Positions 14,907 to 24,017 are shown, counted from the first letter of the stretch. The stretch: DNA of 64,000 nt from Cupriavidus yeoncheonensis (GCF_905397275.1 NZ_CAJPUY010000004.1:62001-126000); one strand, 5' to 3'. Program-made: numbers and translations. Notes: generated by a model from the letters alone, not told the origin.

Positions 14907-15694
14907 TCGTCCCCGTCGCCGTGACGCTGATCGCCGTGGCCGCGGCGGCACTGACGGCGTGGCACCTCTGGCAGTACTACACCGGCGCGCCGTGGACGCG
15001 CGACGGCCGTGTCCGCGCCGACGTGGTACAGGTGGCGTCCGACGTCTCGGGACCCGTCGCCGAGGTGCTCGTCGCCGACAACGCCCGCGTGCAGCGGGGA
15101 CAGGTGCTGTTCGTGGTCGACGAAGCGCGCTTCCGCGTGGCGCTGAAACAGGCGCAGGCCGTTGCCGCGTCCGCACACGCGGCATTGGCGCGCACAGGCA
15201 AGGTGGAAATTGCCGCCGCGCAGGCGCGCGCCGACCAGGCCGACGCGGCAGTGGAGGCGGCCAGCCTCGATCTGGCCCGCTGCCGCGTGGCCAGCCCGGT
15301 GGACGGCCACGTCGCGGACCGCCTGCCCCGCGCGGGCGATTTCGTGAACCGCGGCCGGCCCGCGCTGTCGGTGGTGGCCAGCGGGTCGCAGTACGTGGAG
15401 GGCTATTTCGAGGAAACCAAGCTGCCCGCGATCCGCGTCGGCGCGGCGGCCGACGTGCGCATCATGGGCCAGGGCACGGCATTGCACGGCCACGTCCTGA
15501 GCATCGCACCGGGCATCGACGACCAGGATCGCGGCAGCGGACCGAACCTGCTCCCCACAGTCAATCCGACGTTCAACTGGGTGCGCCTTGCGCAACGCAT
15601 TCCGGTCCGCATTGCACTGGACGAGGTGCCGGCAGGCACGCATCTCGTCGCCGGTCAGACCGCCACGATCCGCATCCGGATGCCGCGCGAATGA
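14885..15694 (+). CDS. HlyD-family periplasmic adaptor (AaeA-like)
   Basis: A 269-residue membrane-fusion protein with one N-terminal membrane anchor (residues about 8-28), the block TGAPWTRDGRVRADVVQVA, paired lipoyl-like halves around a short helical hairpin, and VEGYFEETKLPAI. It links the FUSC pump to an outer-membrane channel encoded elsewhere. GGGAGG precedes the ATG. It is closely similar in plan to the adaptor at 39003, so the window holds two related exporters. Confidence 0.9.
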   Translation: MHRKFSLIVPVAVTLIAVAAAALTAWHLWQYYTGAPWTRDGRVRADVVQVASDVSGPVAEVLVADNARVQRGQVLFVVDEARFRVALKQAQAVAASAHAALARTGKVEIAAAQARADQADAAVEAASLDLARCRVASPVDGHVADRLPRAGDFVNRGRPALSVVASGSQYVEGYFEETKLPAIRVGAAADVRIMGQGTALHGHVLSIAPGIDDQDRGSGPNLLPTVNPTFNWVRLAQRIPVRIALDEVPAGTHLVAGQTATIRIRMPRE

Positions 15695-15811
15695 GGCCGC
15701 ACCCGCCCGCCGAACTGTTCTGCTGCCGGCGCATGCGATGTGTGCCCCCTGCCCGCGGCCTCCCGTCCCTACCATGGCTCCATGGATCGCCATCGCCCCC
15801 GGGAGAACCCC

Positions 15812-16918
15812 ATGCAAGCAGCGCCAGTACACCCTTTGCCCGCCGTCAGCCGTGGCCCGGCGCCGGACCTCGCACCGGCCGCCTGCCGTGATCAGCTCGG
15901 CCGTCCGCTCAAGGACCTGCGCCTGTCGGTGATCGATCGATGCAACTTCCGCTGTACTTACTGCATGCCCAGGGAGCGCTTCGGGCGGGACTATCCGTTC
16001 CTGACACCGGCACAACGACTGTCGGACCAGGAACTGCTTGAGATCGCCCGCGGCTTCGTCAGCCTTGGCGTGGAAAAGGTGCGCCTGACGGGCGGCGAGC
16101 CGCTGCTGCGCAAGGGAATCGAGTCACTGGTGGAAGGCATAGCCTCCCTGCGCACGCCGCAAGGCCGGCAGGTGGAAGTCGCCATGACCACCAACGGCAG
16201 CCTGCTGGCGCGCAAGGCGCGCTCGCTGCGCGATGCGGGTCTCGGCCGCGTGACGGTCAGCCTGGACAGCCTGGACGACCGCACCTTCCGCGCCATGAAT
16301 GACGTCGATTTCCCGGTCGGCCGCGTGCTGGAGGGCATCGAGGCGGCCCGCGCCGCCGGCCTGGCGCCCGTCAAGGTCAACTGCGTGGTGGAGCGCGGCA
16401 CCAACGACGCGCAGGTGCTGCCGCTGATCGAGCACTTCCGCGGCAGCGGCGTGACGCTGCGTTTCATCGAGTACATGGATGTGGAAGGCCCGAGTGCGTG
16501 GTCACAGTCCCGCGTGGTGCCATCCGGCGAGATCCGCGCGATGGTCGAACGCGCGCATGCACTGGTTCCCGTGGTCCGGCGCGCCAGCGAGACCTCGAGC
16601 AACTACCTGATCGCGGATGGCAGCCTCAGGCTGGGCTTCATCTCCAGCGTTTCGCACCCGTTCTGCGGCGACTGCACCCGTGCACGCGTGTCGGTCGACG
16701 GCCGGCTCTTCCTGTGCCTGTTTGCCACGGACTCGGTGGATCTGCGTGCCCATCTGGCCACGAACCATCCGGCCGACGCCGTCGCCGATGTGGTCCGCGA
16801 AGCCTGGCAGGCACGCGGCGACCGCTATTCGGAATTGCGCGAGGAATTGCGCGAGGACAGGCGTGCCAGCGGCAAGCGGCAATACCCGACGGTGCGCATG
16901 TCCCTGGTTGGCGGCTGA
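15812..16918 (+). CDS. moaA: GTP 3',8-cyclase MoaA
   Basis: A 368-residue radical-SAM enzyme that converts GTP to 3',8-cyclo-GTP in the first step of molybdenum cofactor synthesis. The N-terminal cluster motif CNFRCTYC places three cysteines at residues 44, 48 and 51. The C-terminal cluster cysteines are in CGDCTRARVSVDGRLFLC, and the protein ends in the conserved Gly-Gly (LVGG). The start is set by a GGGAG box; an ATG at 15740 has no such site. It points toward the fdhD/fdhF molybdoenzyme region, which fits a local demand for cofactor. It may be a second moaA rather than the main one. Confidence 0.93.
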   Translation: MQAAPVHPLPAVSRGPAPDLAPAACRDQLGRPLKDLRLSVIDRCNFRCTYCMPRERFGRDYPFLTPAQRLSDQELLEIARGFVSLGVEKVRLTGGEPLLRKGIESLVEGIASLRTPQGRQVEVAMTTNGSLLARKARSLRDAGLGRVTVSLDSLDDRTFRAMNDVDFPVGRVLEGIEAARAAGLAPVKVNCVVERGTNDAQVLPLIEHFRGSGVTLRFIEYMDVEGPSAWSQSRVVPSGEIRAMVERAHALVPVVRRASETSSNYLIADGSLRLGFISSVSHPFCGDCTRARVSVDGRLFLCLFATDSVDLRAHLATNHPADAVADVVREAWQARGDRYSELREELREDRRASGKRQYPTVRMSLVGG

Positions 16919-16930
16919 TCCTGGCCTGGC

Positions 16931-17221
16931 TCAGGCCGGGTCCGAGAACCACTGCGCGGCAAGCGCCGCGCCTTCCGGCGTCAGGCTGGCATGGCCACGG
17001 CCATTCTCTTCGATGCTGACCTCGGCGAGACCCGCCGACTCAAGTTGCGTCAGCACGCGGCGCAGCACGCTCATCGGCAACTGCGCGCGCTTGGCGATCC
17101 TGGCAAGCGACCACGGGCCGCCGGCCGCCTCGATCCCGGCCTGCCCCAGTACCAGCAGCACGTCCACGATGGCCGGATCAATCTCGCCAGTCGGTTCGCT
17201 CTGCGCCTTTTCGTCAGCCAT
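16931..17221 (-). CDS. Small winged-helix protein
   Basis: A 96-residue acidic protein with a predicted winged helix (LARIAKRAQLPMSVLRRVLTQLESAGLAEVSIEENGRGHASLTPEG). It starts 8 bases inside the end of the upstream MocR gene, so the two are translationally coupled. The pattern resembles MarR/IclR-type DNA-binding domains but without an effector domain. It could be a co-regulator or a small adaptor of the MocR protein. No closer family was recognised. Confidence 0.75.
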   Translation of the reverse strand: MADEKAQSEPTGEIDPAIVDVLLVLGQAGIEAAGGPWSLARIAKRAQLPMSVLRRVLTQLESAGLAEVSIEENGRGHASLTPEGAALAAQWFSDPA

Positions 17222-18665
17222 GGTTTTTACTGTCCGGGTGCGCCCGACCCTGCGCCAGCAGATGCTGCGCGATCTTGCCAAGCGTCTGCACGGCGGTCTC
17301 GATGCCCGTCGACCATTCCGCGCTGTAGTTGAGGCGAATGCAATGGCGGTACGTCGCCGCGGGCGCGAACATATGCCCCGGCGCGACGGTGATCCGATGT
17401 TCCAGCGCCGCGTGGTACATCTCCATGGCATCGATGCCTTCCGGAAGCTGCACCCACAGCACATAGCCCCCGGCGGGCCGCGACGTGGTCGTGCCTTCCG
17501 GGAAGAACCTGCGCACGGTGGCGGCCATAATACTGGCCTGCTGCGCGTAGGCCTTGCGCACGCGCCGCAGGTGGAAATCATAGCCATCGTTCTTGAGGAA
17601 CTCGGCGATCGCCAGTTGCGGGATGGCCGGCGTGGTCAGCGTGTTCAGGAACTTGAGCCGCTCCACCGCGCCGCGGTAGCGGCCCGGAAGCGCCCAGCCG
17701 ATGCGGTAGGCATTGGTCAGCGTCTTGGAAAAGGACGAGCAGTGCAGCACGATGCCGGCCGTGTCGAAGGCCTTGAGCGAGCTGGGATGGGCTTCGCCAT
17801 AGTAGAGCTCGCCACAGACATCGTTCTCGATGACGGGAATGTCCTTGCCGGTCAGCATCGCCACCAGCGCGCGCTTCTTTTCGTCCGGCATCTGGAAGCC
17901 GAGTGGATTCTGGAAATTGGGCATCACCATGCAGGCGGCGACGCCCTTCTCGTCGATCAGCCGCGCCAGCGCGCCGATGTCGATGCCCTCGACCGGGTCG
18001 GTCGCCACCTCGATCGCGCGCATGCCCAGCCGCTCGATCGCGTGGAGCATGGCGTAGTAGGTCGGGGACTCCACCGCGATCGTGTCGCCAGGCTTCGCCA
18101 CCGCCTGCAGGCAGAGGTTGATGGCCTCGGTCGCGCCGATGGTGACGATCAGCTCGTTCGGGTTGACCGCGTAGCCGTTCTCCAGGTAGCGCCGCGAGAT
18201 CTGCCGGATCAGCTCCGGGCTGCCGGGCGGCAGGTCGTCGAGCATGGTCCACTTGGCATAGCGGCGCGCGATATTGTTCGCGTACTGGTTGATGCGCTGC
18301 CACGGAAACAGCGAGGCTTCGGGGTAAGGCGAGCCCAGCGGCACGGCGTCGTCCGAGCGGATCGAGCGCAGCGTGGACAGTACCAGTGCGCTGACGTCCA
18401 CCGCGGAAGGCTTGGCGCTGGGGCGGGAGGGCTGCAGTTCAGCGGCCGGCTCGCCCGCCCGCGCGCGCACGAAGTAGCCGGATTGCGGCCGGCTTTCGAT
18501 GACGCCGCGGCTTTCCAGCAGCACATAGGCCCGGATCACCGTGGTGATGCTCATGCGGTGGTGCTGGCTGGCCTGGCGCACGGACGGAATCCGCTCGCCG
18601 GGCAGCAGCACGCCCTGTTTCACCAGCGCTTCGATATCTGCAGCCAGTTTTTCATAGAGTTTCAC
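17214..18665 (-). CDS. MocR-family (GntR/aminotransferase) transcriptional regulator
   Basis: A 483-residue protein from a GTG start with GGGGAGG upstream; an ATG at 18743 would add 26 unconserved residues. The N-terminal GntR winged helix (LYEKLAADIEALVKQGVLLPGERIPSVRQ, TTVIRAYVLLESRGVIES) is joined to a type-I aminotransferase fold with NPLGFQMP and the PLP lysine in SSFSKTLTNAYRIGW. Such regulators bind pyridoxal phosphate and often control amine, amino-acid or PLP metabolism. It lies near fdhD, which is transcribed the same way, but about 170 bp and another start separate them. Its target is not evident. Confidence 0.9.
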   Translation of the reverse strand: MKLYEKLAADIEALVKQGVLLPGERIPSVRQASQHHRMSITTVIRAYVLLESRGVIESRPQSGYFVRARAGEPAAELQPSRPSAKPSAVDVSALVLSTLRSIRSDDAVPLGSPYPEASLFPWQRINQYANNIARRYAKWTMLDDLPPGSPELIRQISRRYLENGYAVNPNELIVTIGATEAINLCLQAVAKPGDTIAVESPTYYAMLHAIERLGMRAIEVATDPVEGIDIGALARLIDEKGVAACMVMPNFQNPLGFQMPDEKKRALVAMLTGKDIPVIENDVCGELYYGEAHPSSLKAFDTAGIVLHCSSFSKTLTNAYRIGWALPGRYRGAVERLKFLNTLTTPAIPQLAIAEFLKNDGYDFHLRRVRKAYAQQASIMAATVRRFFPEGTTTSRPAGGYVLWVQLPEGIDAMEMYHAALEHRITVAPGHMFAPAATYRHCIRLNYSAEWSTGIETAVQTLGKIAQHLLAQGRAHPDSKNHG

Positions 18666-18837
18666 GCCGACCTCCCCTTGCCGGCCATTCCGGATCCGCG
18701 TTCCCGGGCGGCCTTTCGCCCGGTCTCCCCCTGCGCGCATCAACTAGGCCAGCGATGGAGATCATAGTACGGCAGCGACACATGAGGGAGCGGACCAGTA
18801 TCCTGGCGCCGGGAGATCGACTGTGCCTCGTCAGGGC

Positions 18838-19698
18838 TCAGCATGTTGCGACTCCCGCCATGACGCCATCCGCTGCGCAAGCGCGGGCAGCGCCCGTGTA
18901 GTCGACGTAGCCATCCTTGCGGCAGAAGCTGAGCAGGCGCAGGCCGGCCTGCTCGGCAATGCGGATGGCCAGCGAGGTCGGCGCGGAGATCGTCGCCAGC
19001 ATCTGGATATTCATGCGCGCGGCCTTGCGCACCAGCTCATAGCTGGCGCGGCTCGACAGGAAGACGAAGCCGTCGTCCATCGCGACGCGCCGCATTGCCA
19101 GGTGACCGATCAGCTTGTCCAGGCCGTTATGCCGGCCGACATCCTCGAAGACATGCAGGATCTCGCCGCGCGCATCGCACCAGGCCGCGGCGTGGACGCC
19201 GCCGGTCTCGCGCATCAGCCGCTGGTGCGACGGCAGCGCCGCCGCCGCGCGCGCGATCATCTCGCGCGTCGGCTGCAGCCGCGTTGCCGGCGAACGCATG
19301 GGTGCGGGTTCGAGATCGAGCAGTTCGAGGCTCTCGATGCCGCAGACGCCGCAGCCCGTGCGGCCTGCCAGCGCACGCCGGCGTGCCTTCATGGACGCGA
19401 ATGCCTGTTCGCTGATCTGGAGCCGGATCTCGGCGCTGTGCGCGTGCACCTGCACCTCGAGGTCATGGATCTGCTCATTGCGGCTGACAATGCCCTCGGT
19501 CAGCGAAAAGCCCACCGCGAACGCCTCGAGGTCAAGCGGCGTCGCCATCATCACGGCGTGCGAGATGCCGTTGTACACGAGCGCCACGGGAAGCTCTTCG
19601 GCCACGTTGTCGACGGCGGATTTCGGCGCGCCGTCCTTGTGCCGGATGATGCTGCGTGCGGCATAGCCGTGGTGTTCAACCAGTTCGGTGCAATCCAT
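18838..19698 (-). CDS. fdhD: Formate dehydrogenase accessory sulfurtransferase FdhD
   Basis: A 286-residue FdhD protein, which transfers sulfur to the molybdenum cofactor and is required for formate dehydrogenase activity. Key features are the paired cysteines in TGCGVCGIESL, the EDVGRHNGLDKLIG block and SSRASYELVRKAA. The start is placed at the ATG at 19698 with AGG 6 bases upstream; the open frame extends another 32 unlikely residues. It is the last of three same-strand genes with psiE and the FdhF-like enzyme. Confidence 0.92.
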   Translation of the reverse strand: MDCTELVEHHGYAARSIIRHKDGAPKSAVDNVAEELPVALVYNGISHAVMMATPLDLEAFAVGFSLTEGIVSRNEQIHDLEVQVHAHSAEIRLQISEQAFASMKARRRALAGRTGCGVCGIESLELLDLEPAPMRSPATRLQPTREMIARAAAALPSHQRLMRETGGVHAAAWCDARGEILHVFEDVGRHNGLDKLIGHLAMRRVAMDDGFVFLSSRASYELVRKAARMNIQMLATISAPTSLAIRIAEQAGLRLLSFCRKDGYVDYTGAARACAADGVMAGVATC

Positions 19699-19858
19699 GG
19701 GAACCTCGCGAAGATCGGGTGGCGCGCGCCGGCTGCGGGCCGGCGCTGCCGGAACATTGTGGGAAGCGGTTGCAGCAATGGTAGGCAGCGGCAACGGCAG
19801 GCAAGGCGTACAGTTGCGCCGCTTTGCGCCACCTACAGATGCGCGTCGGCGCGGCGCC

Positions 19859-20305
19859 TCATTCGACGGCGCCGTTCTCGCCGTCGTCGGGGCTCGGGAA
19901 ACGGTATTGCCCGTAGCGCAGGATCAGCACGCCGCAGGCCAGCATGACCACGCCGCCGCACAAGGCCAGCAGGTGGAACTCGGTGGACTCGTTGAACCGC
20001 AGGATCAGGTCGCGCGCCAGCGACACCATGGCGATATACAGCGGGAAGCGCACCGGCAACTGGCCCAGCTTCAGGTAGCGCCCGACCATGGCCAGCACCT
20101 CCAGGTACAGGAACATCAGCAGCAGGTCGGTAATCGAGACCTTGCCCATGCCCGCGACCTTCCAGCCCTCCTCGGCCATGGCGAACGTGGTGGCCAGGCC
20201 GATCACGACCAGGCCCGCCAGTTCCACCACGCCAAGGAACGACTCCAGGCGGGTACGCACGACGCCTGGCCGGGGCCGCGCGCCCGGGATCCGGTTGGTA
20301 CTCAT
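19859..20305 (-). CDS. psiE: PsiE-family membrane protein
   Basis: A 148-residue protein with four predicted membrane segments (VVELAGLVVIGLATTFAM, ITDLLLMFLYLEVLAMV, FPLYIAMVSLARDLIL, LLALCGGVVMLACGVLIL) matching the phosphate-starvation-inducible PsiE family. Its role is unknown. It begins 17 bp after the stop of the FdhF-like enzyme, so it is probably co-transcribed with it. No pho box was looked for exhaustively. No clear ribosome-binding site precedes the ATG. Confidence 0.82.
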   Translation of the reverse strand: MSTNRIPGARPRPGVVRTRLESFLGVVELAGLVVIGLATTFAMAEEGWKVAGMGKVSITDLLLMFLYLEVLAMVGRYLKLGQLPVRFPLYIAMVSLARDLILRFNESTEFHLLALCGGVVMLACGVLILRYGQYRFPSPDDGENGAVE

Positions 20306-20322
20306 GGCAGTACGGATCGTCG

Positions 20323-22650
20323 TCAGGCTGCCGCCGCAGCCTGGTGGCCAGCCAGCGTCAGCAGCACGGGCACCGACTTCGACGTGGGCGTGCCGCAGCC
20401 GTCGCCGATGCTCTCCAGCGGCACCAGCGGATTGGTTTCAGGGTAGTACGCGCCGAGGCACCCTTGCGGAATGTCGTACTCGACCAGTTCGAAGTCCTCG
20501 ACCTGGCGTTGCACGCCGTCGCCCCACACGCTGGTGATGTCGACCCGCTGCCCGGCCTTGAAGCCCAGCCGCGCCAGGTCGGCCGCGCTGATGAAGACCA
20601 CGCGGCGCAGGCCGAACACGCCACGGTAACGGTCGTCGAGACCATAGATCGTGGTGTTGTACTGGTCGTGGGAACGCGTGGTCATCAGCACCATCAGCTT
20701 GTCGCCGTACTGCTCGCGTGCGCGGTGGATGGGGGTGTCCTTGTCGATCGCATGGACCAGGAACTGCGCCTTGCCGGACGGGGTCTCCCAGACGCGGTTG
20801 CACGCGCCCGGCGTCAGGTGGAAGCCGCCCGGCACGGCCACGCGCTCGTTGTAGTTCTCGAAGCCGTCGATGACCTGCTCGATCGCGTCGCGGATGCGCG
20901 CATAGTCCTGCGCGTACCACAGCCAGTCGATCTTCTCCGAGCCGAGCGTCGCGGCCGCCATGCGCGCGACGATGGCAGTCTCGGACAACAGGTCCGCAGA
21001 GGCCGGCTTGTTCATGCCGAACGAGATATGCACCATGCAGACCGAGTCCTCGACCGTCACGCCCTGCGCCACGCCGTCCTGCTCGTCGATCTCGGTGCGG
21101 CCCAGCGTCGGCAGGATCAGCGATTCCCTGCCATGCACCAGGTGGCTGCGATTCAGCTTCGTGGCGATGTTCACGGTCAGCGCGCACTGGCGCAGGCCTT
21201 CGTGCGTACGCGGCGTATCCGGCGTAGCCGTGGAGAAATTGCCGCCCAGGCCGACAAAGACCTTGACCTTGCCCTCCAGCATGGCCTCGATGGTCTCCAC
21301 CACGTCATACCCGTGCCGGCGCGGCGGTTCGAAGCCGAAGGCGGCCTTCAGGCGGTCCAGGAACGCGTCGTCCGGCTTCTCGTCGATGCCGACCGTGCGG
21401 TCGCCCTGCACGTTCGAATGTCCGCGCACCGGCAGCAGCCCGGCGCCGGGGCGCCCGATATTCCCGCGCATCATCATCAGGTTCGACAGGATCTGTACCG
21501 TCGGCACCGAATGCTTGTGTTGCGTGAGGCCCATGCCCCAGCAGGCGATCACGCGCTGGCCGCGCGCATAGACACGCGTCAGCGCATCGATGTCCGGCAG
21601 CGATACGCCCGACTCCGCCACGATGTCCGCCCAGCTTTCCGCGCGCAGGTCCGCGACGAAGGCGTCGAAGCCGACCGTGTGCTCGCGCACGAAGTCCACG
21701 TCGATCAGGCGCGCCTCGCCGTGCTTGACCGCCTCGTCATCCAGTTCGACCAGCCGCCTGGCCACGCCCTTGATCAGCGCGAAGTCGCCGCCGAGCTTCG
21801 GCTGCACGAACATCGAGGCGATCTTCGTGCTCGAACCGGTCAGCATCTCCACGGGGTGCTGCGGGCTGGTGAAGCGCTCCAGTCCGCGTTCGCGCAGCGG
21901 GTTGATCGAGACGATGGTGGCACCGCGCCGCACGCACTCGCGCAGCTCGCCCAGCATGCGCGGGTGGTTGGTGGCCGCATTGTGGCCGAACGACAGGATG
22001 GTGTCGGCATGCTCGAAGTCGTCCAGCGTCACCGTGGCCTTGCCGACACCGATCGTCTTCGGCAGGCCGCGGCTGGTGGCCTCGTGGCACATGTTCGAAC
22101 AGTCTGGGAAGTTGTTGGTGCCATAGGCGCGCACGAACAGCTGGTACAGGAACGCGGCCTCGTTGCTGGCGCGGCCCGAGGTATAGAAGGCCGCCTGGTT
22201 CGGATCCGGCAGTGCGCGCAGGTGGCGGGCGATCAAGGCGAACGCTTCATCCCAGGCGATGGCGCGGTACTTGTCGGTCTGCGCGTCGTACACCATCGGG
22301 TGCGTCAGGCGGCCGTGCTGCTCCAGTTCGTAGTCCGTCTGCGCCAGCAGCGACGTGACCGTATGCTGCGCGAAGAACTCGGGCGTAACGCGCATGCTGG
22401 TCGCCTCCGCCGCGACCGCCTTGACGCCGTTCTCGCAGAATTCGAACGTCGACGCGTGCTGGCGGTCCGGCCATGCGCAACCCGGGCAGTCGAAGCCGTC
22501 GGCCTGGTTCTGCTTGAACAGCATCTTGTACTTGCCGCCGGCAACTTTCTCCTTGACCAGATTGATGGCAACGTACTTCAGTGCACCCCATCCGGCGGCG
22601 GAGTGGGTGTAGGGGGCGATGTGGCCCTTCTCGGGCGTCGGAGAGCTCAT
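20323..22650 (-). CDS. FdhF/YdeP-family molybdopterin oxidoreductase alpha subunit
   Basis: A 775-residue soluble enzyme binding bis-MGD. The N-terminus carries DCPGCAWPD in place of the classical four-cysteine cluster motif of formate dehydrogenase, followed by family blocks AFYTSGRASNEAAFLYQL, NNFPDCSNMCHEATSRG and RGHSNVQGDRTVG, and the C-terminal MopB domain with TTRSHDQYNTTIYG. This pattern belongs to the YdeP-type alpha subunits rather than to true FdhF, so formate as substrate is an inference from the adjacent fdhD. AGGA 8 bases before the ATG at 22650 fixes the start. It is soluble, as no export signal is seen. Confidence 0.9.
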   Translation of the reverse strand: MSSPTPEKGHIAPYTHSAAGWGALKYVAINLVKEKVAGGKYKMLFKQNQADGFDCPGCAWPDRQHASTFEFCENGVKAVAAEATSMRVTPEFFAQHTVTSLLAQTDYELEQHGRLTHPMVYDAQTDKYRAIAWDEAFALIARHLRALPDPNQAAFYTSGRASNEAAFLYQLFVRAYGTNNFPDCSNMCHEATSRGLPKTIGVGKATVTLDDFEHADTILSFGHNAATNHPRMLGELRECVRRGATIVSINPLRERGLERFTSPQHPVEMLTGSSTKIASMFVQPKLGGDFALIKGVARRLVELDDEAVKHGEARLIDVDFVREHTVGFDAFVADLRAESWADIVAESGVSLPDIDALTRVYARGQRVIACWGMGLTQHKHSVPTVQILSNLMMMRGNIGRPGAGLLPVRGHSNVQGDRTVGIDEKPDDAFLDRLKAAFGFEPPRRHGYDVVETIEAMLEGKVKVFVGLGGNFSTATPDTPRTHEGLRQCALTVNIATKLNRSHLVHGRESLILPTLGRTEIDEQDGVAQGVTVEDSVCMVHISFGMNKPASADLLSETAIVARMAAATLGSEKIDWLWYAQDYARIRDAIEQVIDGFENYNERVAVPGGFHLTPGACNRVWETPSGKAQFLVHAIDKDTPIHRAREQYGDKLMVLMTTRSHDQYNTTIYGLDDRYRGVFGLRRVVFISAADLARLGFKAGQRVDITSVWGDGVQRQVEDFELVEYDIPQGCLGAYYPETNPLVPLESIGDGCGTPTSKSVPVLLTLAGHQAAAAA

Positions 22651-23000
22651 GGCGTGCGTCCTGTGTGACGGGGGGCTGGGGGTGGCCGGAACACCTACCA
22701 ATCGATTCGGCCAGATCCTGTGACGCCAGATTAGGTTCGACGACCCCTCCCCGGTGCATACAGACAGGAGCACAGTCCGGGAGCACAGTTCCGCGAGGCC
22801 ACGAGCGCTTCATCCGGGAAGCGCTGACGCGCGGCAAAAGGCACAGGCAGGCGCCTGCGAAACGATGACGAGCCTGTAATACATCGGTCAGGCCGTGGTC
22901 ACCGGTCGTTGCCCAGAATGGACAGCACTTGCCCGGCATTGCGCCACAAGTGCCGGGGCCACGCAATTCCGCGGACCCCATCCCTTCCGGAGAAAACACC
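22651..23000. promoter_or_regulatory. Divergent intergenic region, molybdoenzyme / DUF4148 gene
   Basis: 350 bp with no supported gene. It must hold the promoters of both divergent units. A near-perfect direct repeat GGAGCACAGT occurs twice in the 22767-22790 stretch. A CGGAGA box precedes the DUF4148 start. No recognisable regulator site was found. Confidence 0.35.
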
Positions 23001-23348
23001 ATGAACACCCTGCTCAAGTCCATGCTTGCCGTATGCGTGCTGTCCGCACCGGTCCTGTCCTTTGCCCAAAACGTGCAGGCACCGGTTACCCGCGCCGAAG
23101 TCCGCGCCGACCTGGTGCGTCTGGAGCAGGCGGGCTATTACCCCGGCCGCAGCAACTACAACTACCCGGCTGACCTGCAGGCCGCCGAAGCGCGCGTCCA
23201 GGCTACGCTCGACACGGCCCGGCACCAGGACACCGGTACCCAGGCCACCACGACGGCCACCCCTTCCGCGCCCGCAGCCAGCATGCAGGCCGCGAAGGCA
23301 GCACCGAACGTTGACCAGCCGCGCAGCGCCTACTTCGACGGTGCCTGA
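23001..23348 (+). CDS. DUF4148 exported protein
   Basis: A 115-residue protein with a Sec signal peptide (MNTLLKSMLAVCVLSAPVLSFAQ, cleavage probably after FAQ). The mature part has VTRAEVRADLVRLEQAGY and NYNYPADLQAAEARV, the pattern of DUF4148, a small periplasmic family abundant in Burkholderia, Ralstonia and Cupriavidus. The C-terminal third is rich in Thr, Ala and Pro. Function is unknown. CGGAGA lies upstream of the chosen ATG; the longer frame from 22929 is unlikely. Confidence 0.85.
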   Translation: MNTLLKSMLAVCVLSAPVLSFAQNVQAPVTRAEVRADLVRLEQAGYYPGRSNYNYPADLQAAEARVQATLDTARHQDTGTQATTTATPSAPAASMQAAKAAPNVDQPRSAYFDGA

Positions 23349-23423
23349 TCCGTGCAAGCCAGATAGCAGCACCGGATCGCCGGCCGCGAATGCCGCCGGC
23401 GCGGCGCTCCCCGAAAAGAAAAA

Positions 23424-23441
23424 GCCCGCGCAAGCGCGGGC
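23424..23441 (-). terminator. Hairpin followed by T-run on the minus strand
   Basis: Perfect 8-bp stem GCCCGCGC / GCGCGGGC with an AA loop. On the minus strand it is followed by CTTTTTCTTTTC; on the plus strand no T-run follows. It therefore reads as an intrinsic terminator for leftward transcription, probably from the small gene ending at 23640. Confidence 0.65.
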
Positions 23442-23639
23442 ACAAGGGCTTGAGGACTTGAGTCGAGTCTCTCAATGTGTCGGATTGTCCCAGTTCCGGA
23501 TGCATGCCAATACCCCCGGACGGGTGATCCGACGGCCCCGATCCGTGGCCTGAGTGGCCTGGAACCGACAGGCAGTCTTGTAGACGGGTAGATGGCACCA
23601 GAAAAAGTGCCGAATGAGCAACTGTCCGCTGGCCGGACG

Positions 23640-23897
23640 TCAGCCGGACTTTCCCGCAGCCTTGAGCTGGGCGCTGGCCAGCTCAAGCATGCGCAGCGTT
23701 TCCGCGAATATGGCATCGACACCCGCTGGCGCGGCGCCTTGCGCCCGCACGGCGTCGCGGTCGGCACTCACGCCCCCGAGCAGGCTGTCCAGCAGGCCGG
23801 GCTGACACTGTTCCGCCCGCTGCAGGAGCATATGGATCAGGTATGCACAGGCGCCCAGGCGCGGATCGTCGGCAACCGGGCTCGATGGGGAGTCCAT
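23640..23897 (-). CDS. Small protein of unknown function
   Basis: An 85-residue protein, supported by a strong AAGGAG box 7 bases before its ATG and by the leftward terminator about 200 bp downstream. It looks mostly helical (YLIHMLLQRAEQCQPGLLDSLLG, AIFAETLRMLELASAQLKAAG), is soluble, and has two cysteines. No family was recognised. It is transcribed away from the RND efflux operon, so a regulatory link is conceivable, but nothing in it looks like a DNA-binding domain. Confidence 0.6.
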   Translation of the reverse strand: MDSPSSPVADDPRLGACAYLIHMLLQRAEQCQPGLLDSLLGGVSADRDAVRAQGAAPAGVDAIFAETLRMLELASAQLKAAGKSG

Positions 23898-23975
23898 GGT
23901 CGTGCTCCTTGTCTTTGTCGTGTGCGTTTGTCGTGTGTGGCTGTTCGCGCGGGCGCGCCAGGGTGCACGATCTTG

Positions 23976-24017
23976 CCACAGCCACAGCCACAGCCACAGC
24001 CACAGCCGCAGCCGCAG
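23976..24017 (+). repeat. Hexanucleotide tandem repeat (CCACAG)n
   Basis: Seven consecutive 6-bp units: five CCACAG followed by two CCGCAG. It lies in the 442-bp gene-free stretch (23898-24339) between the small minus-strand gene and the RND efflux operon. Such runs can vary in length by slippage. Confidence 0.9.
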
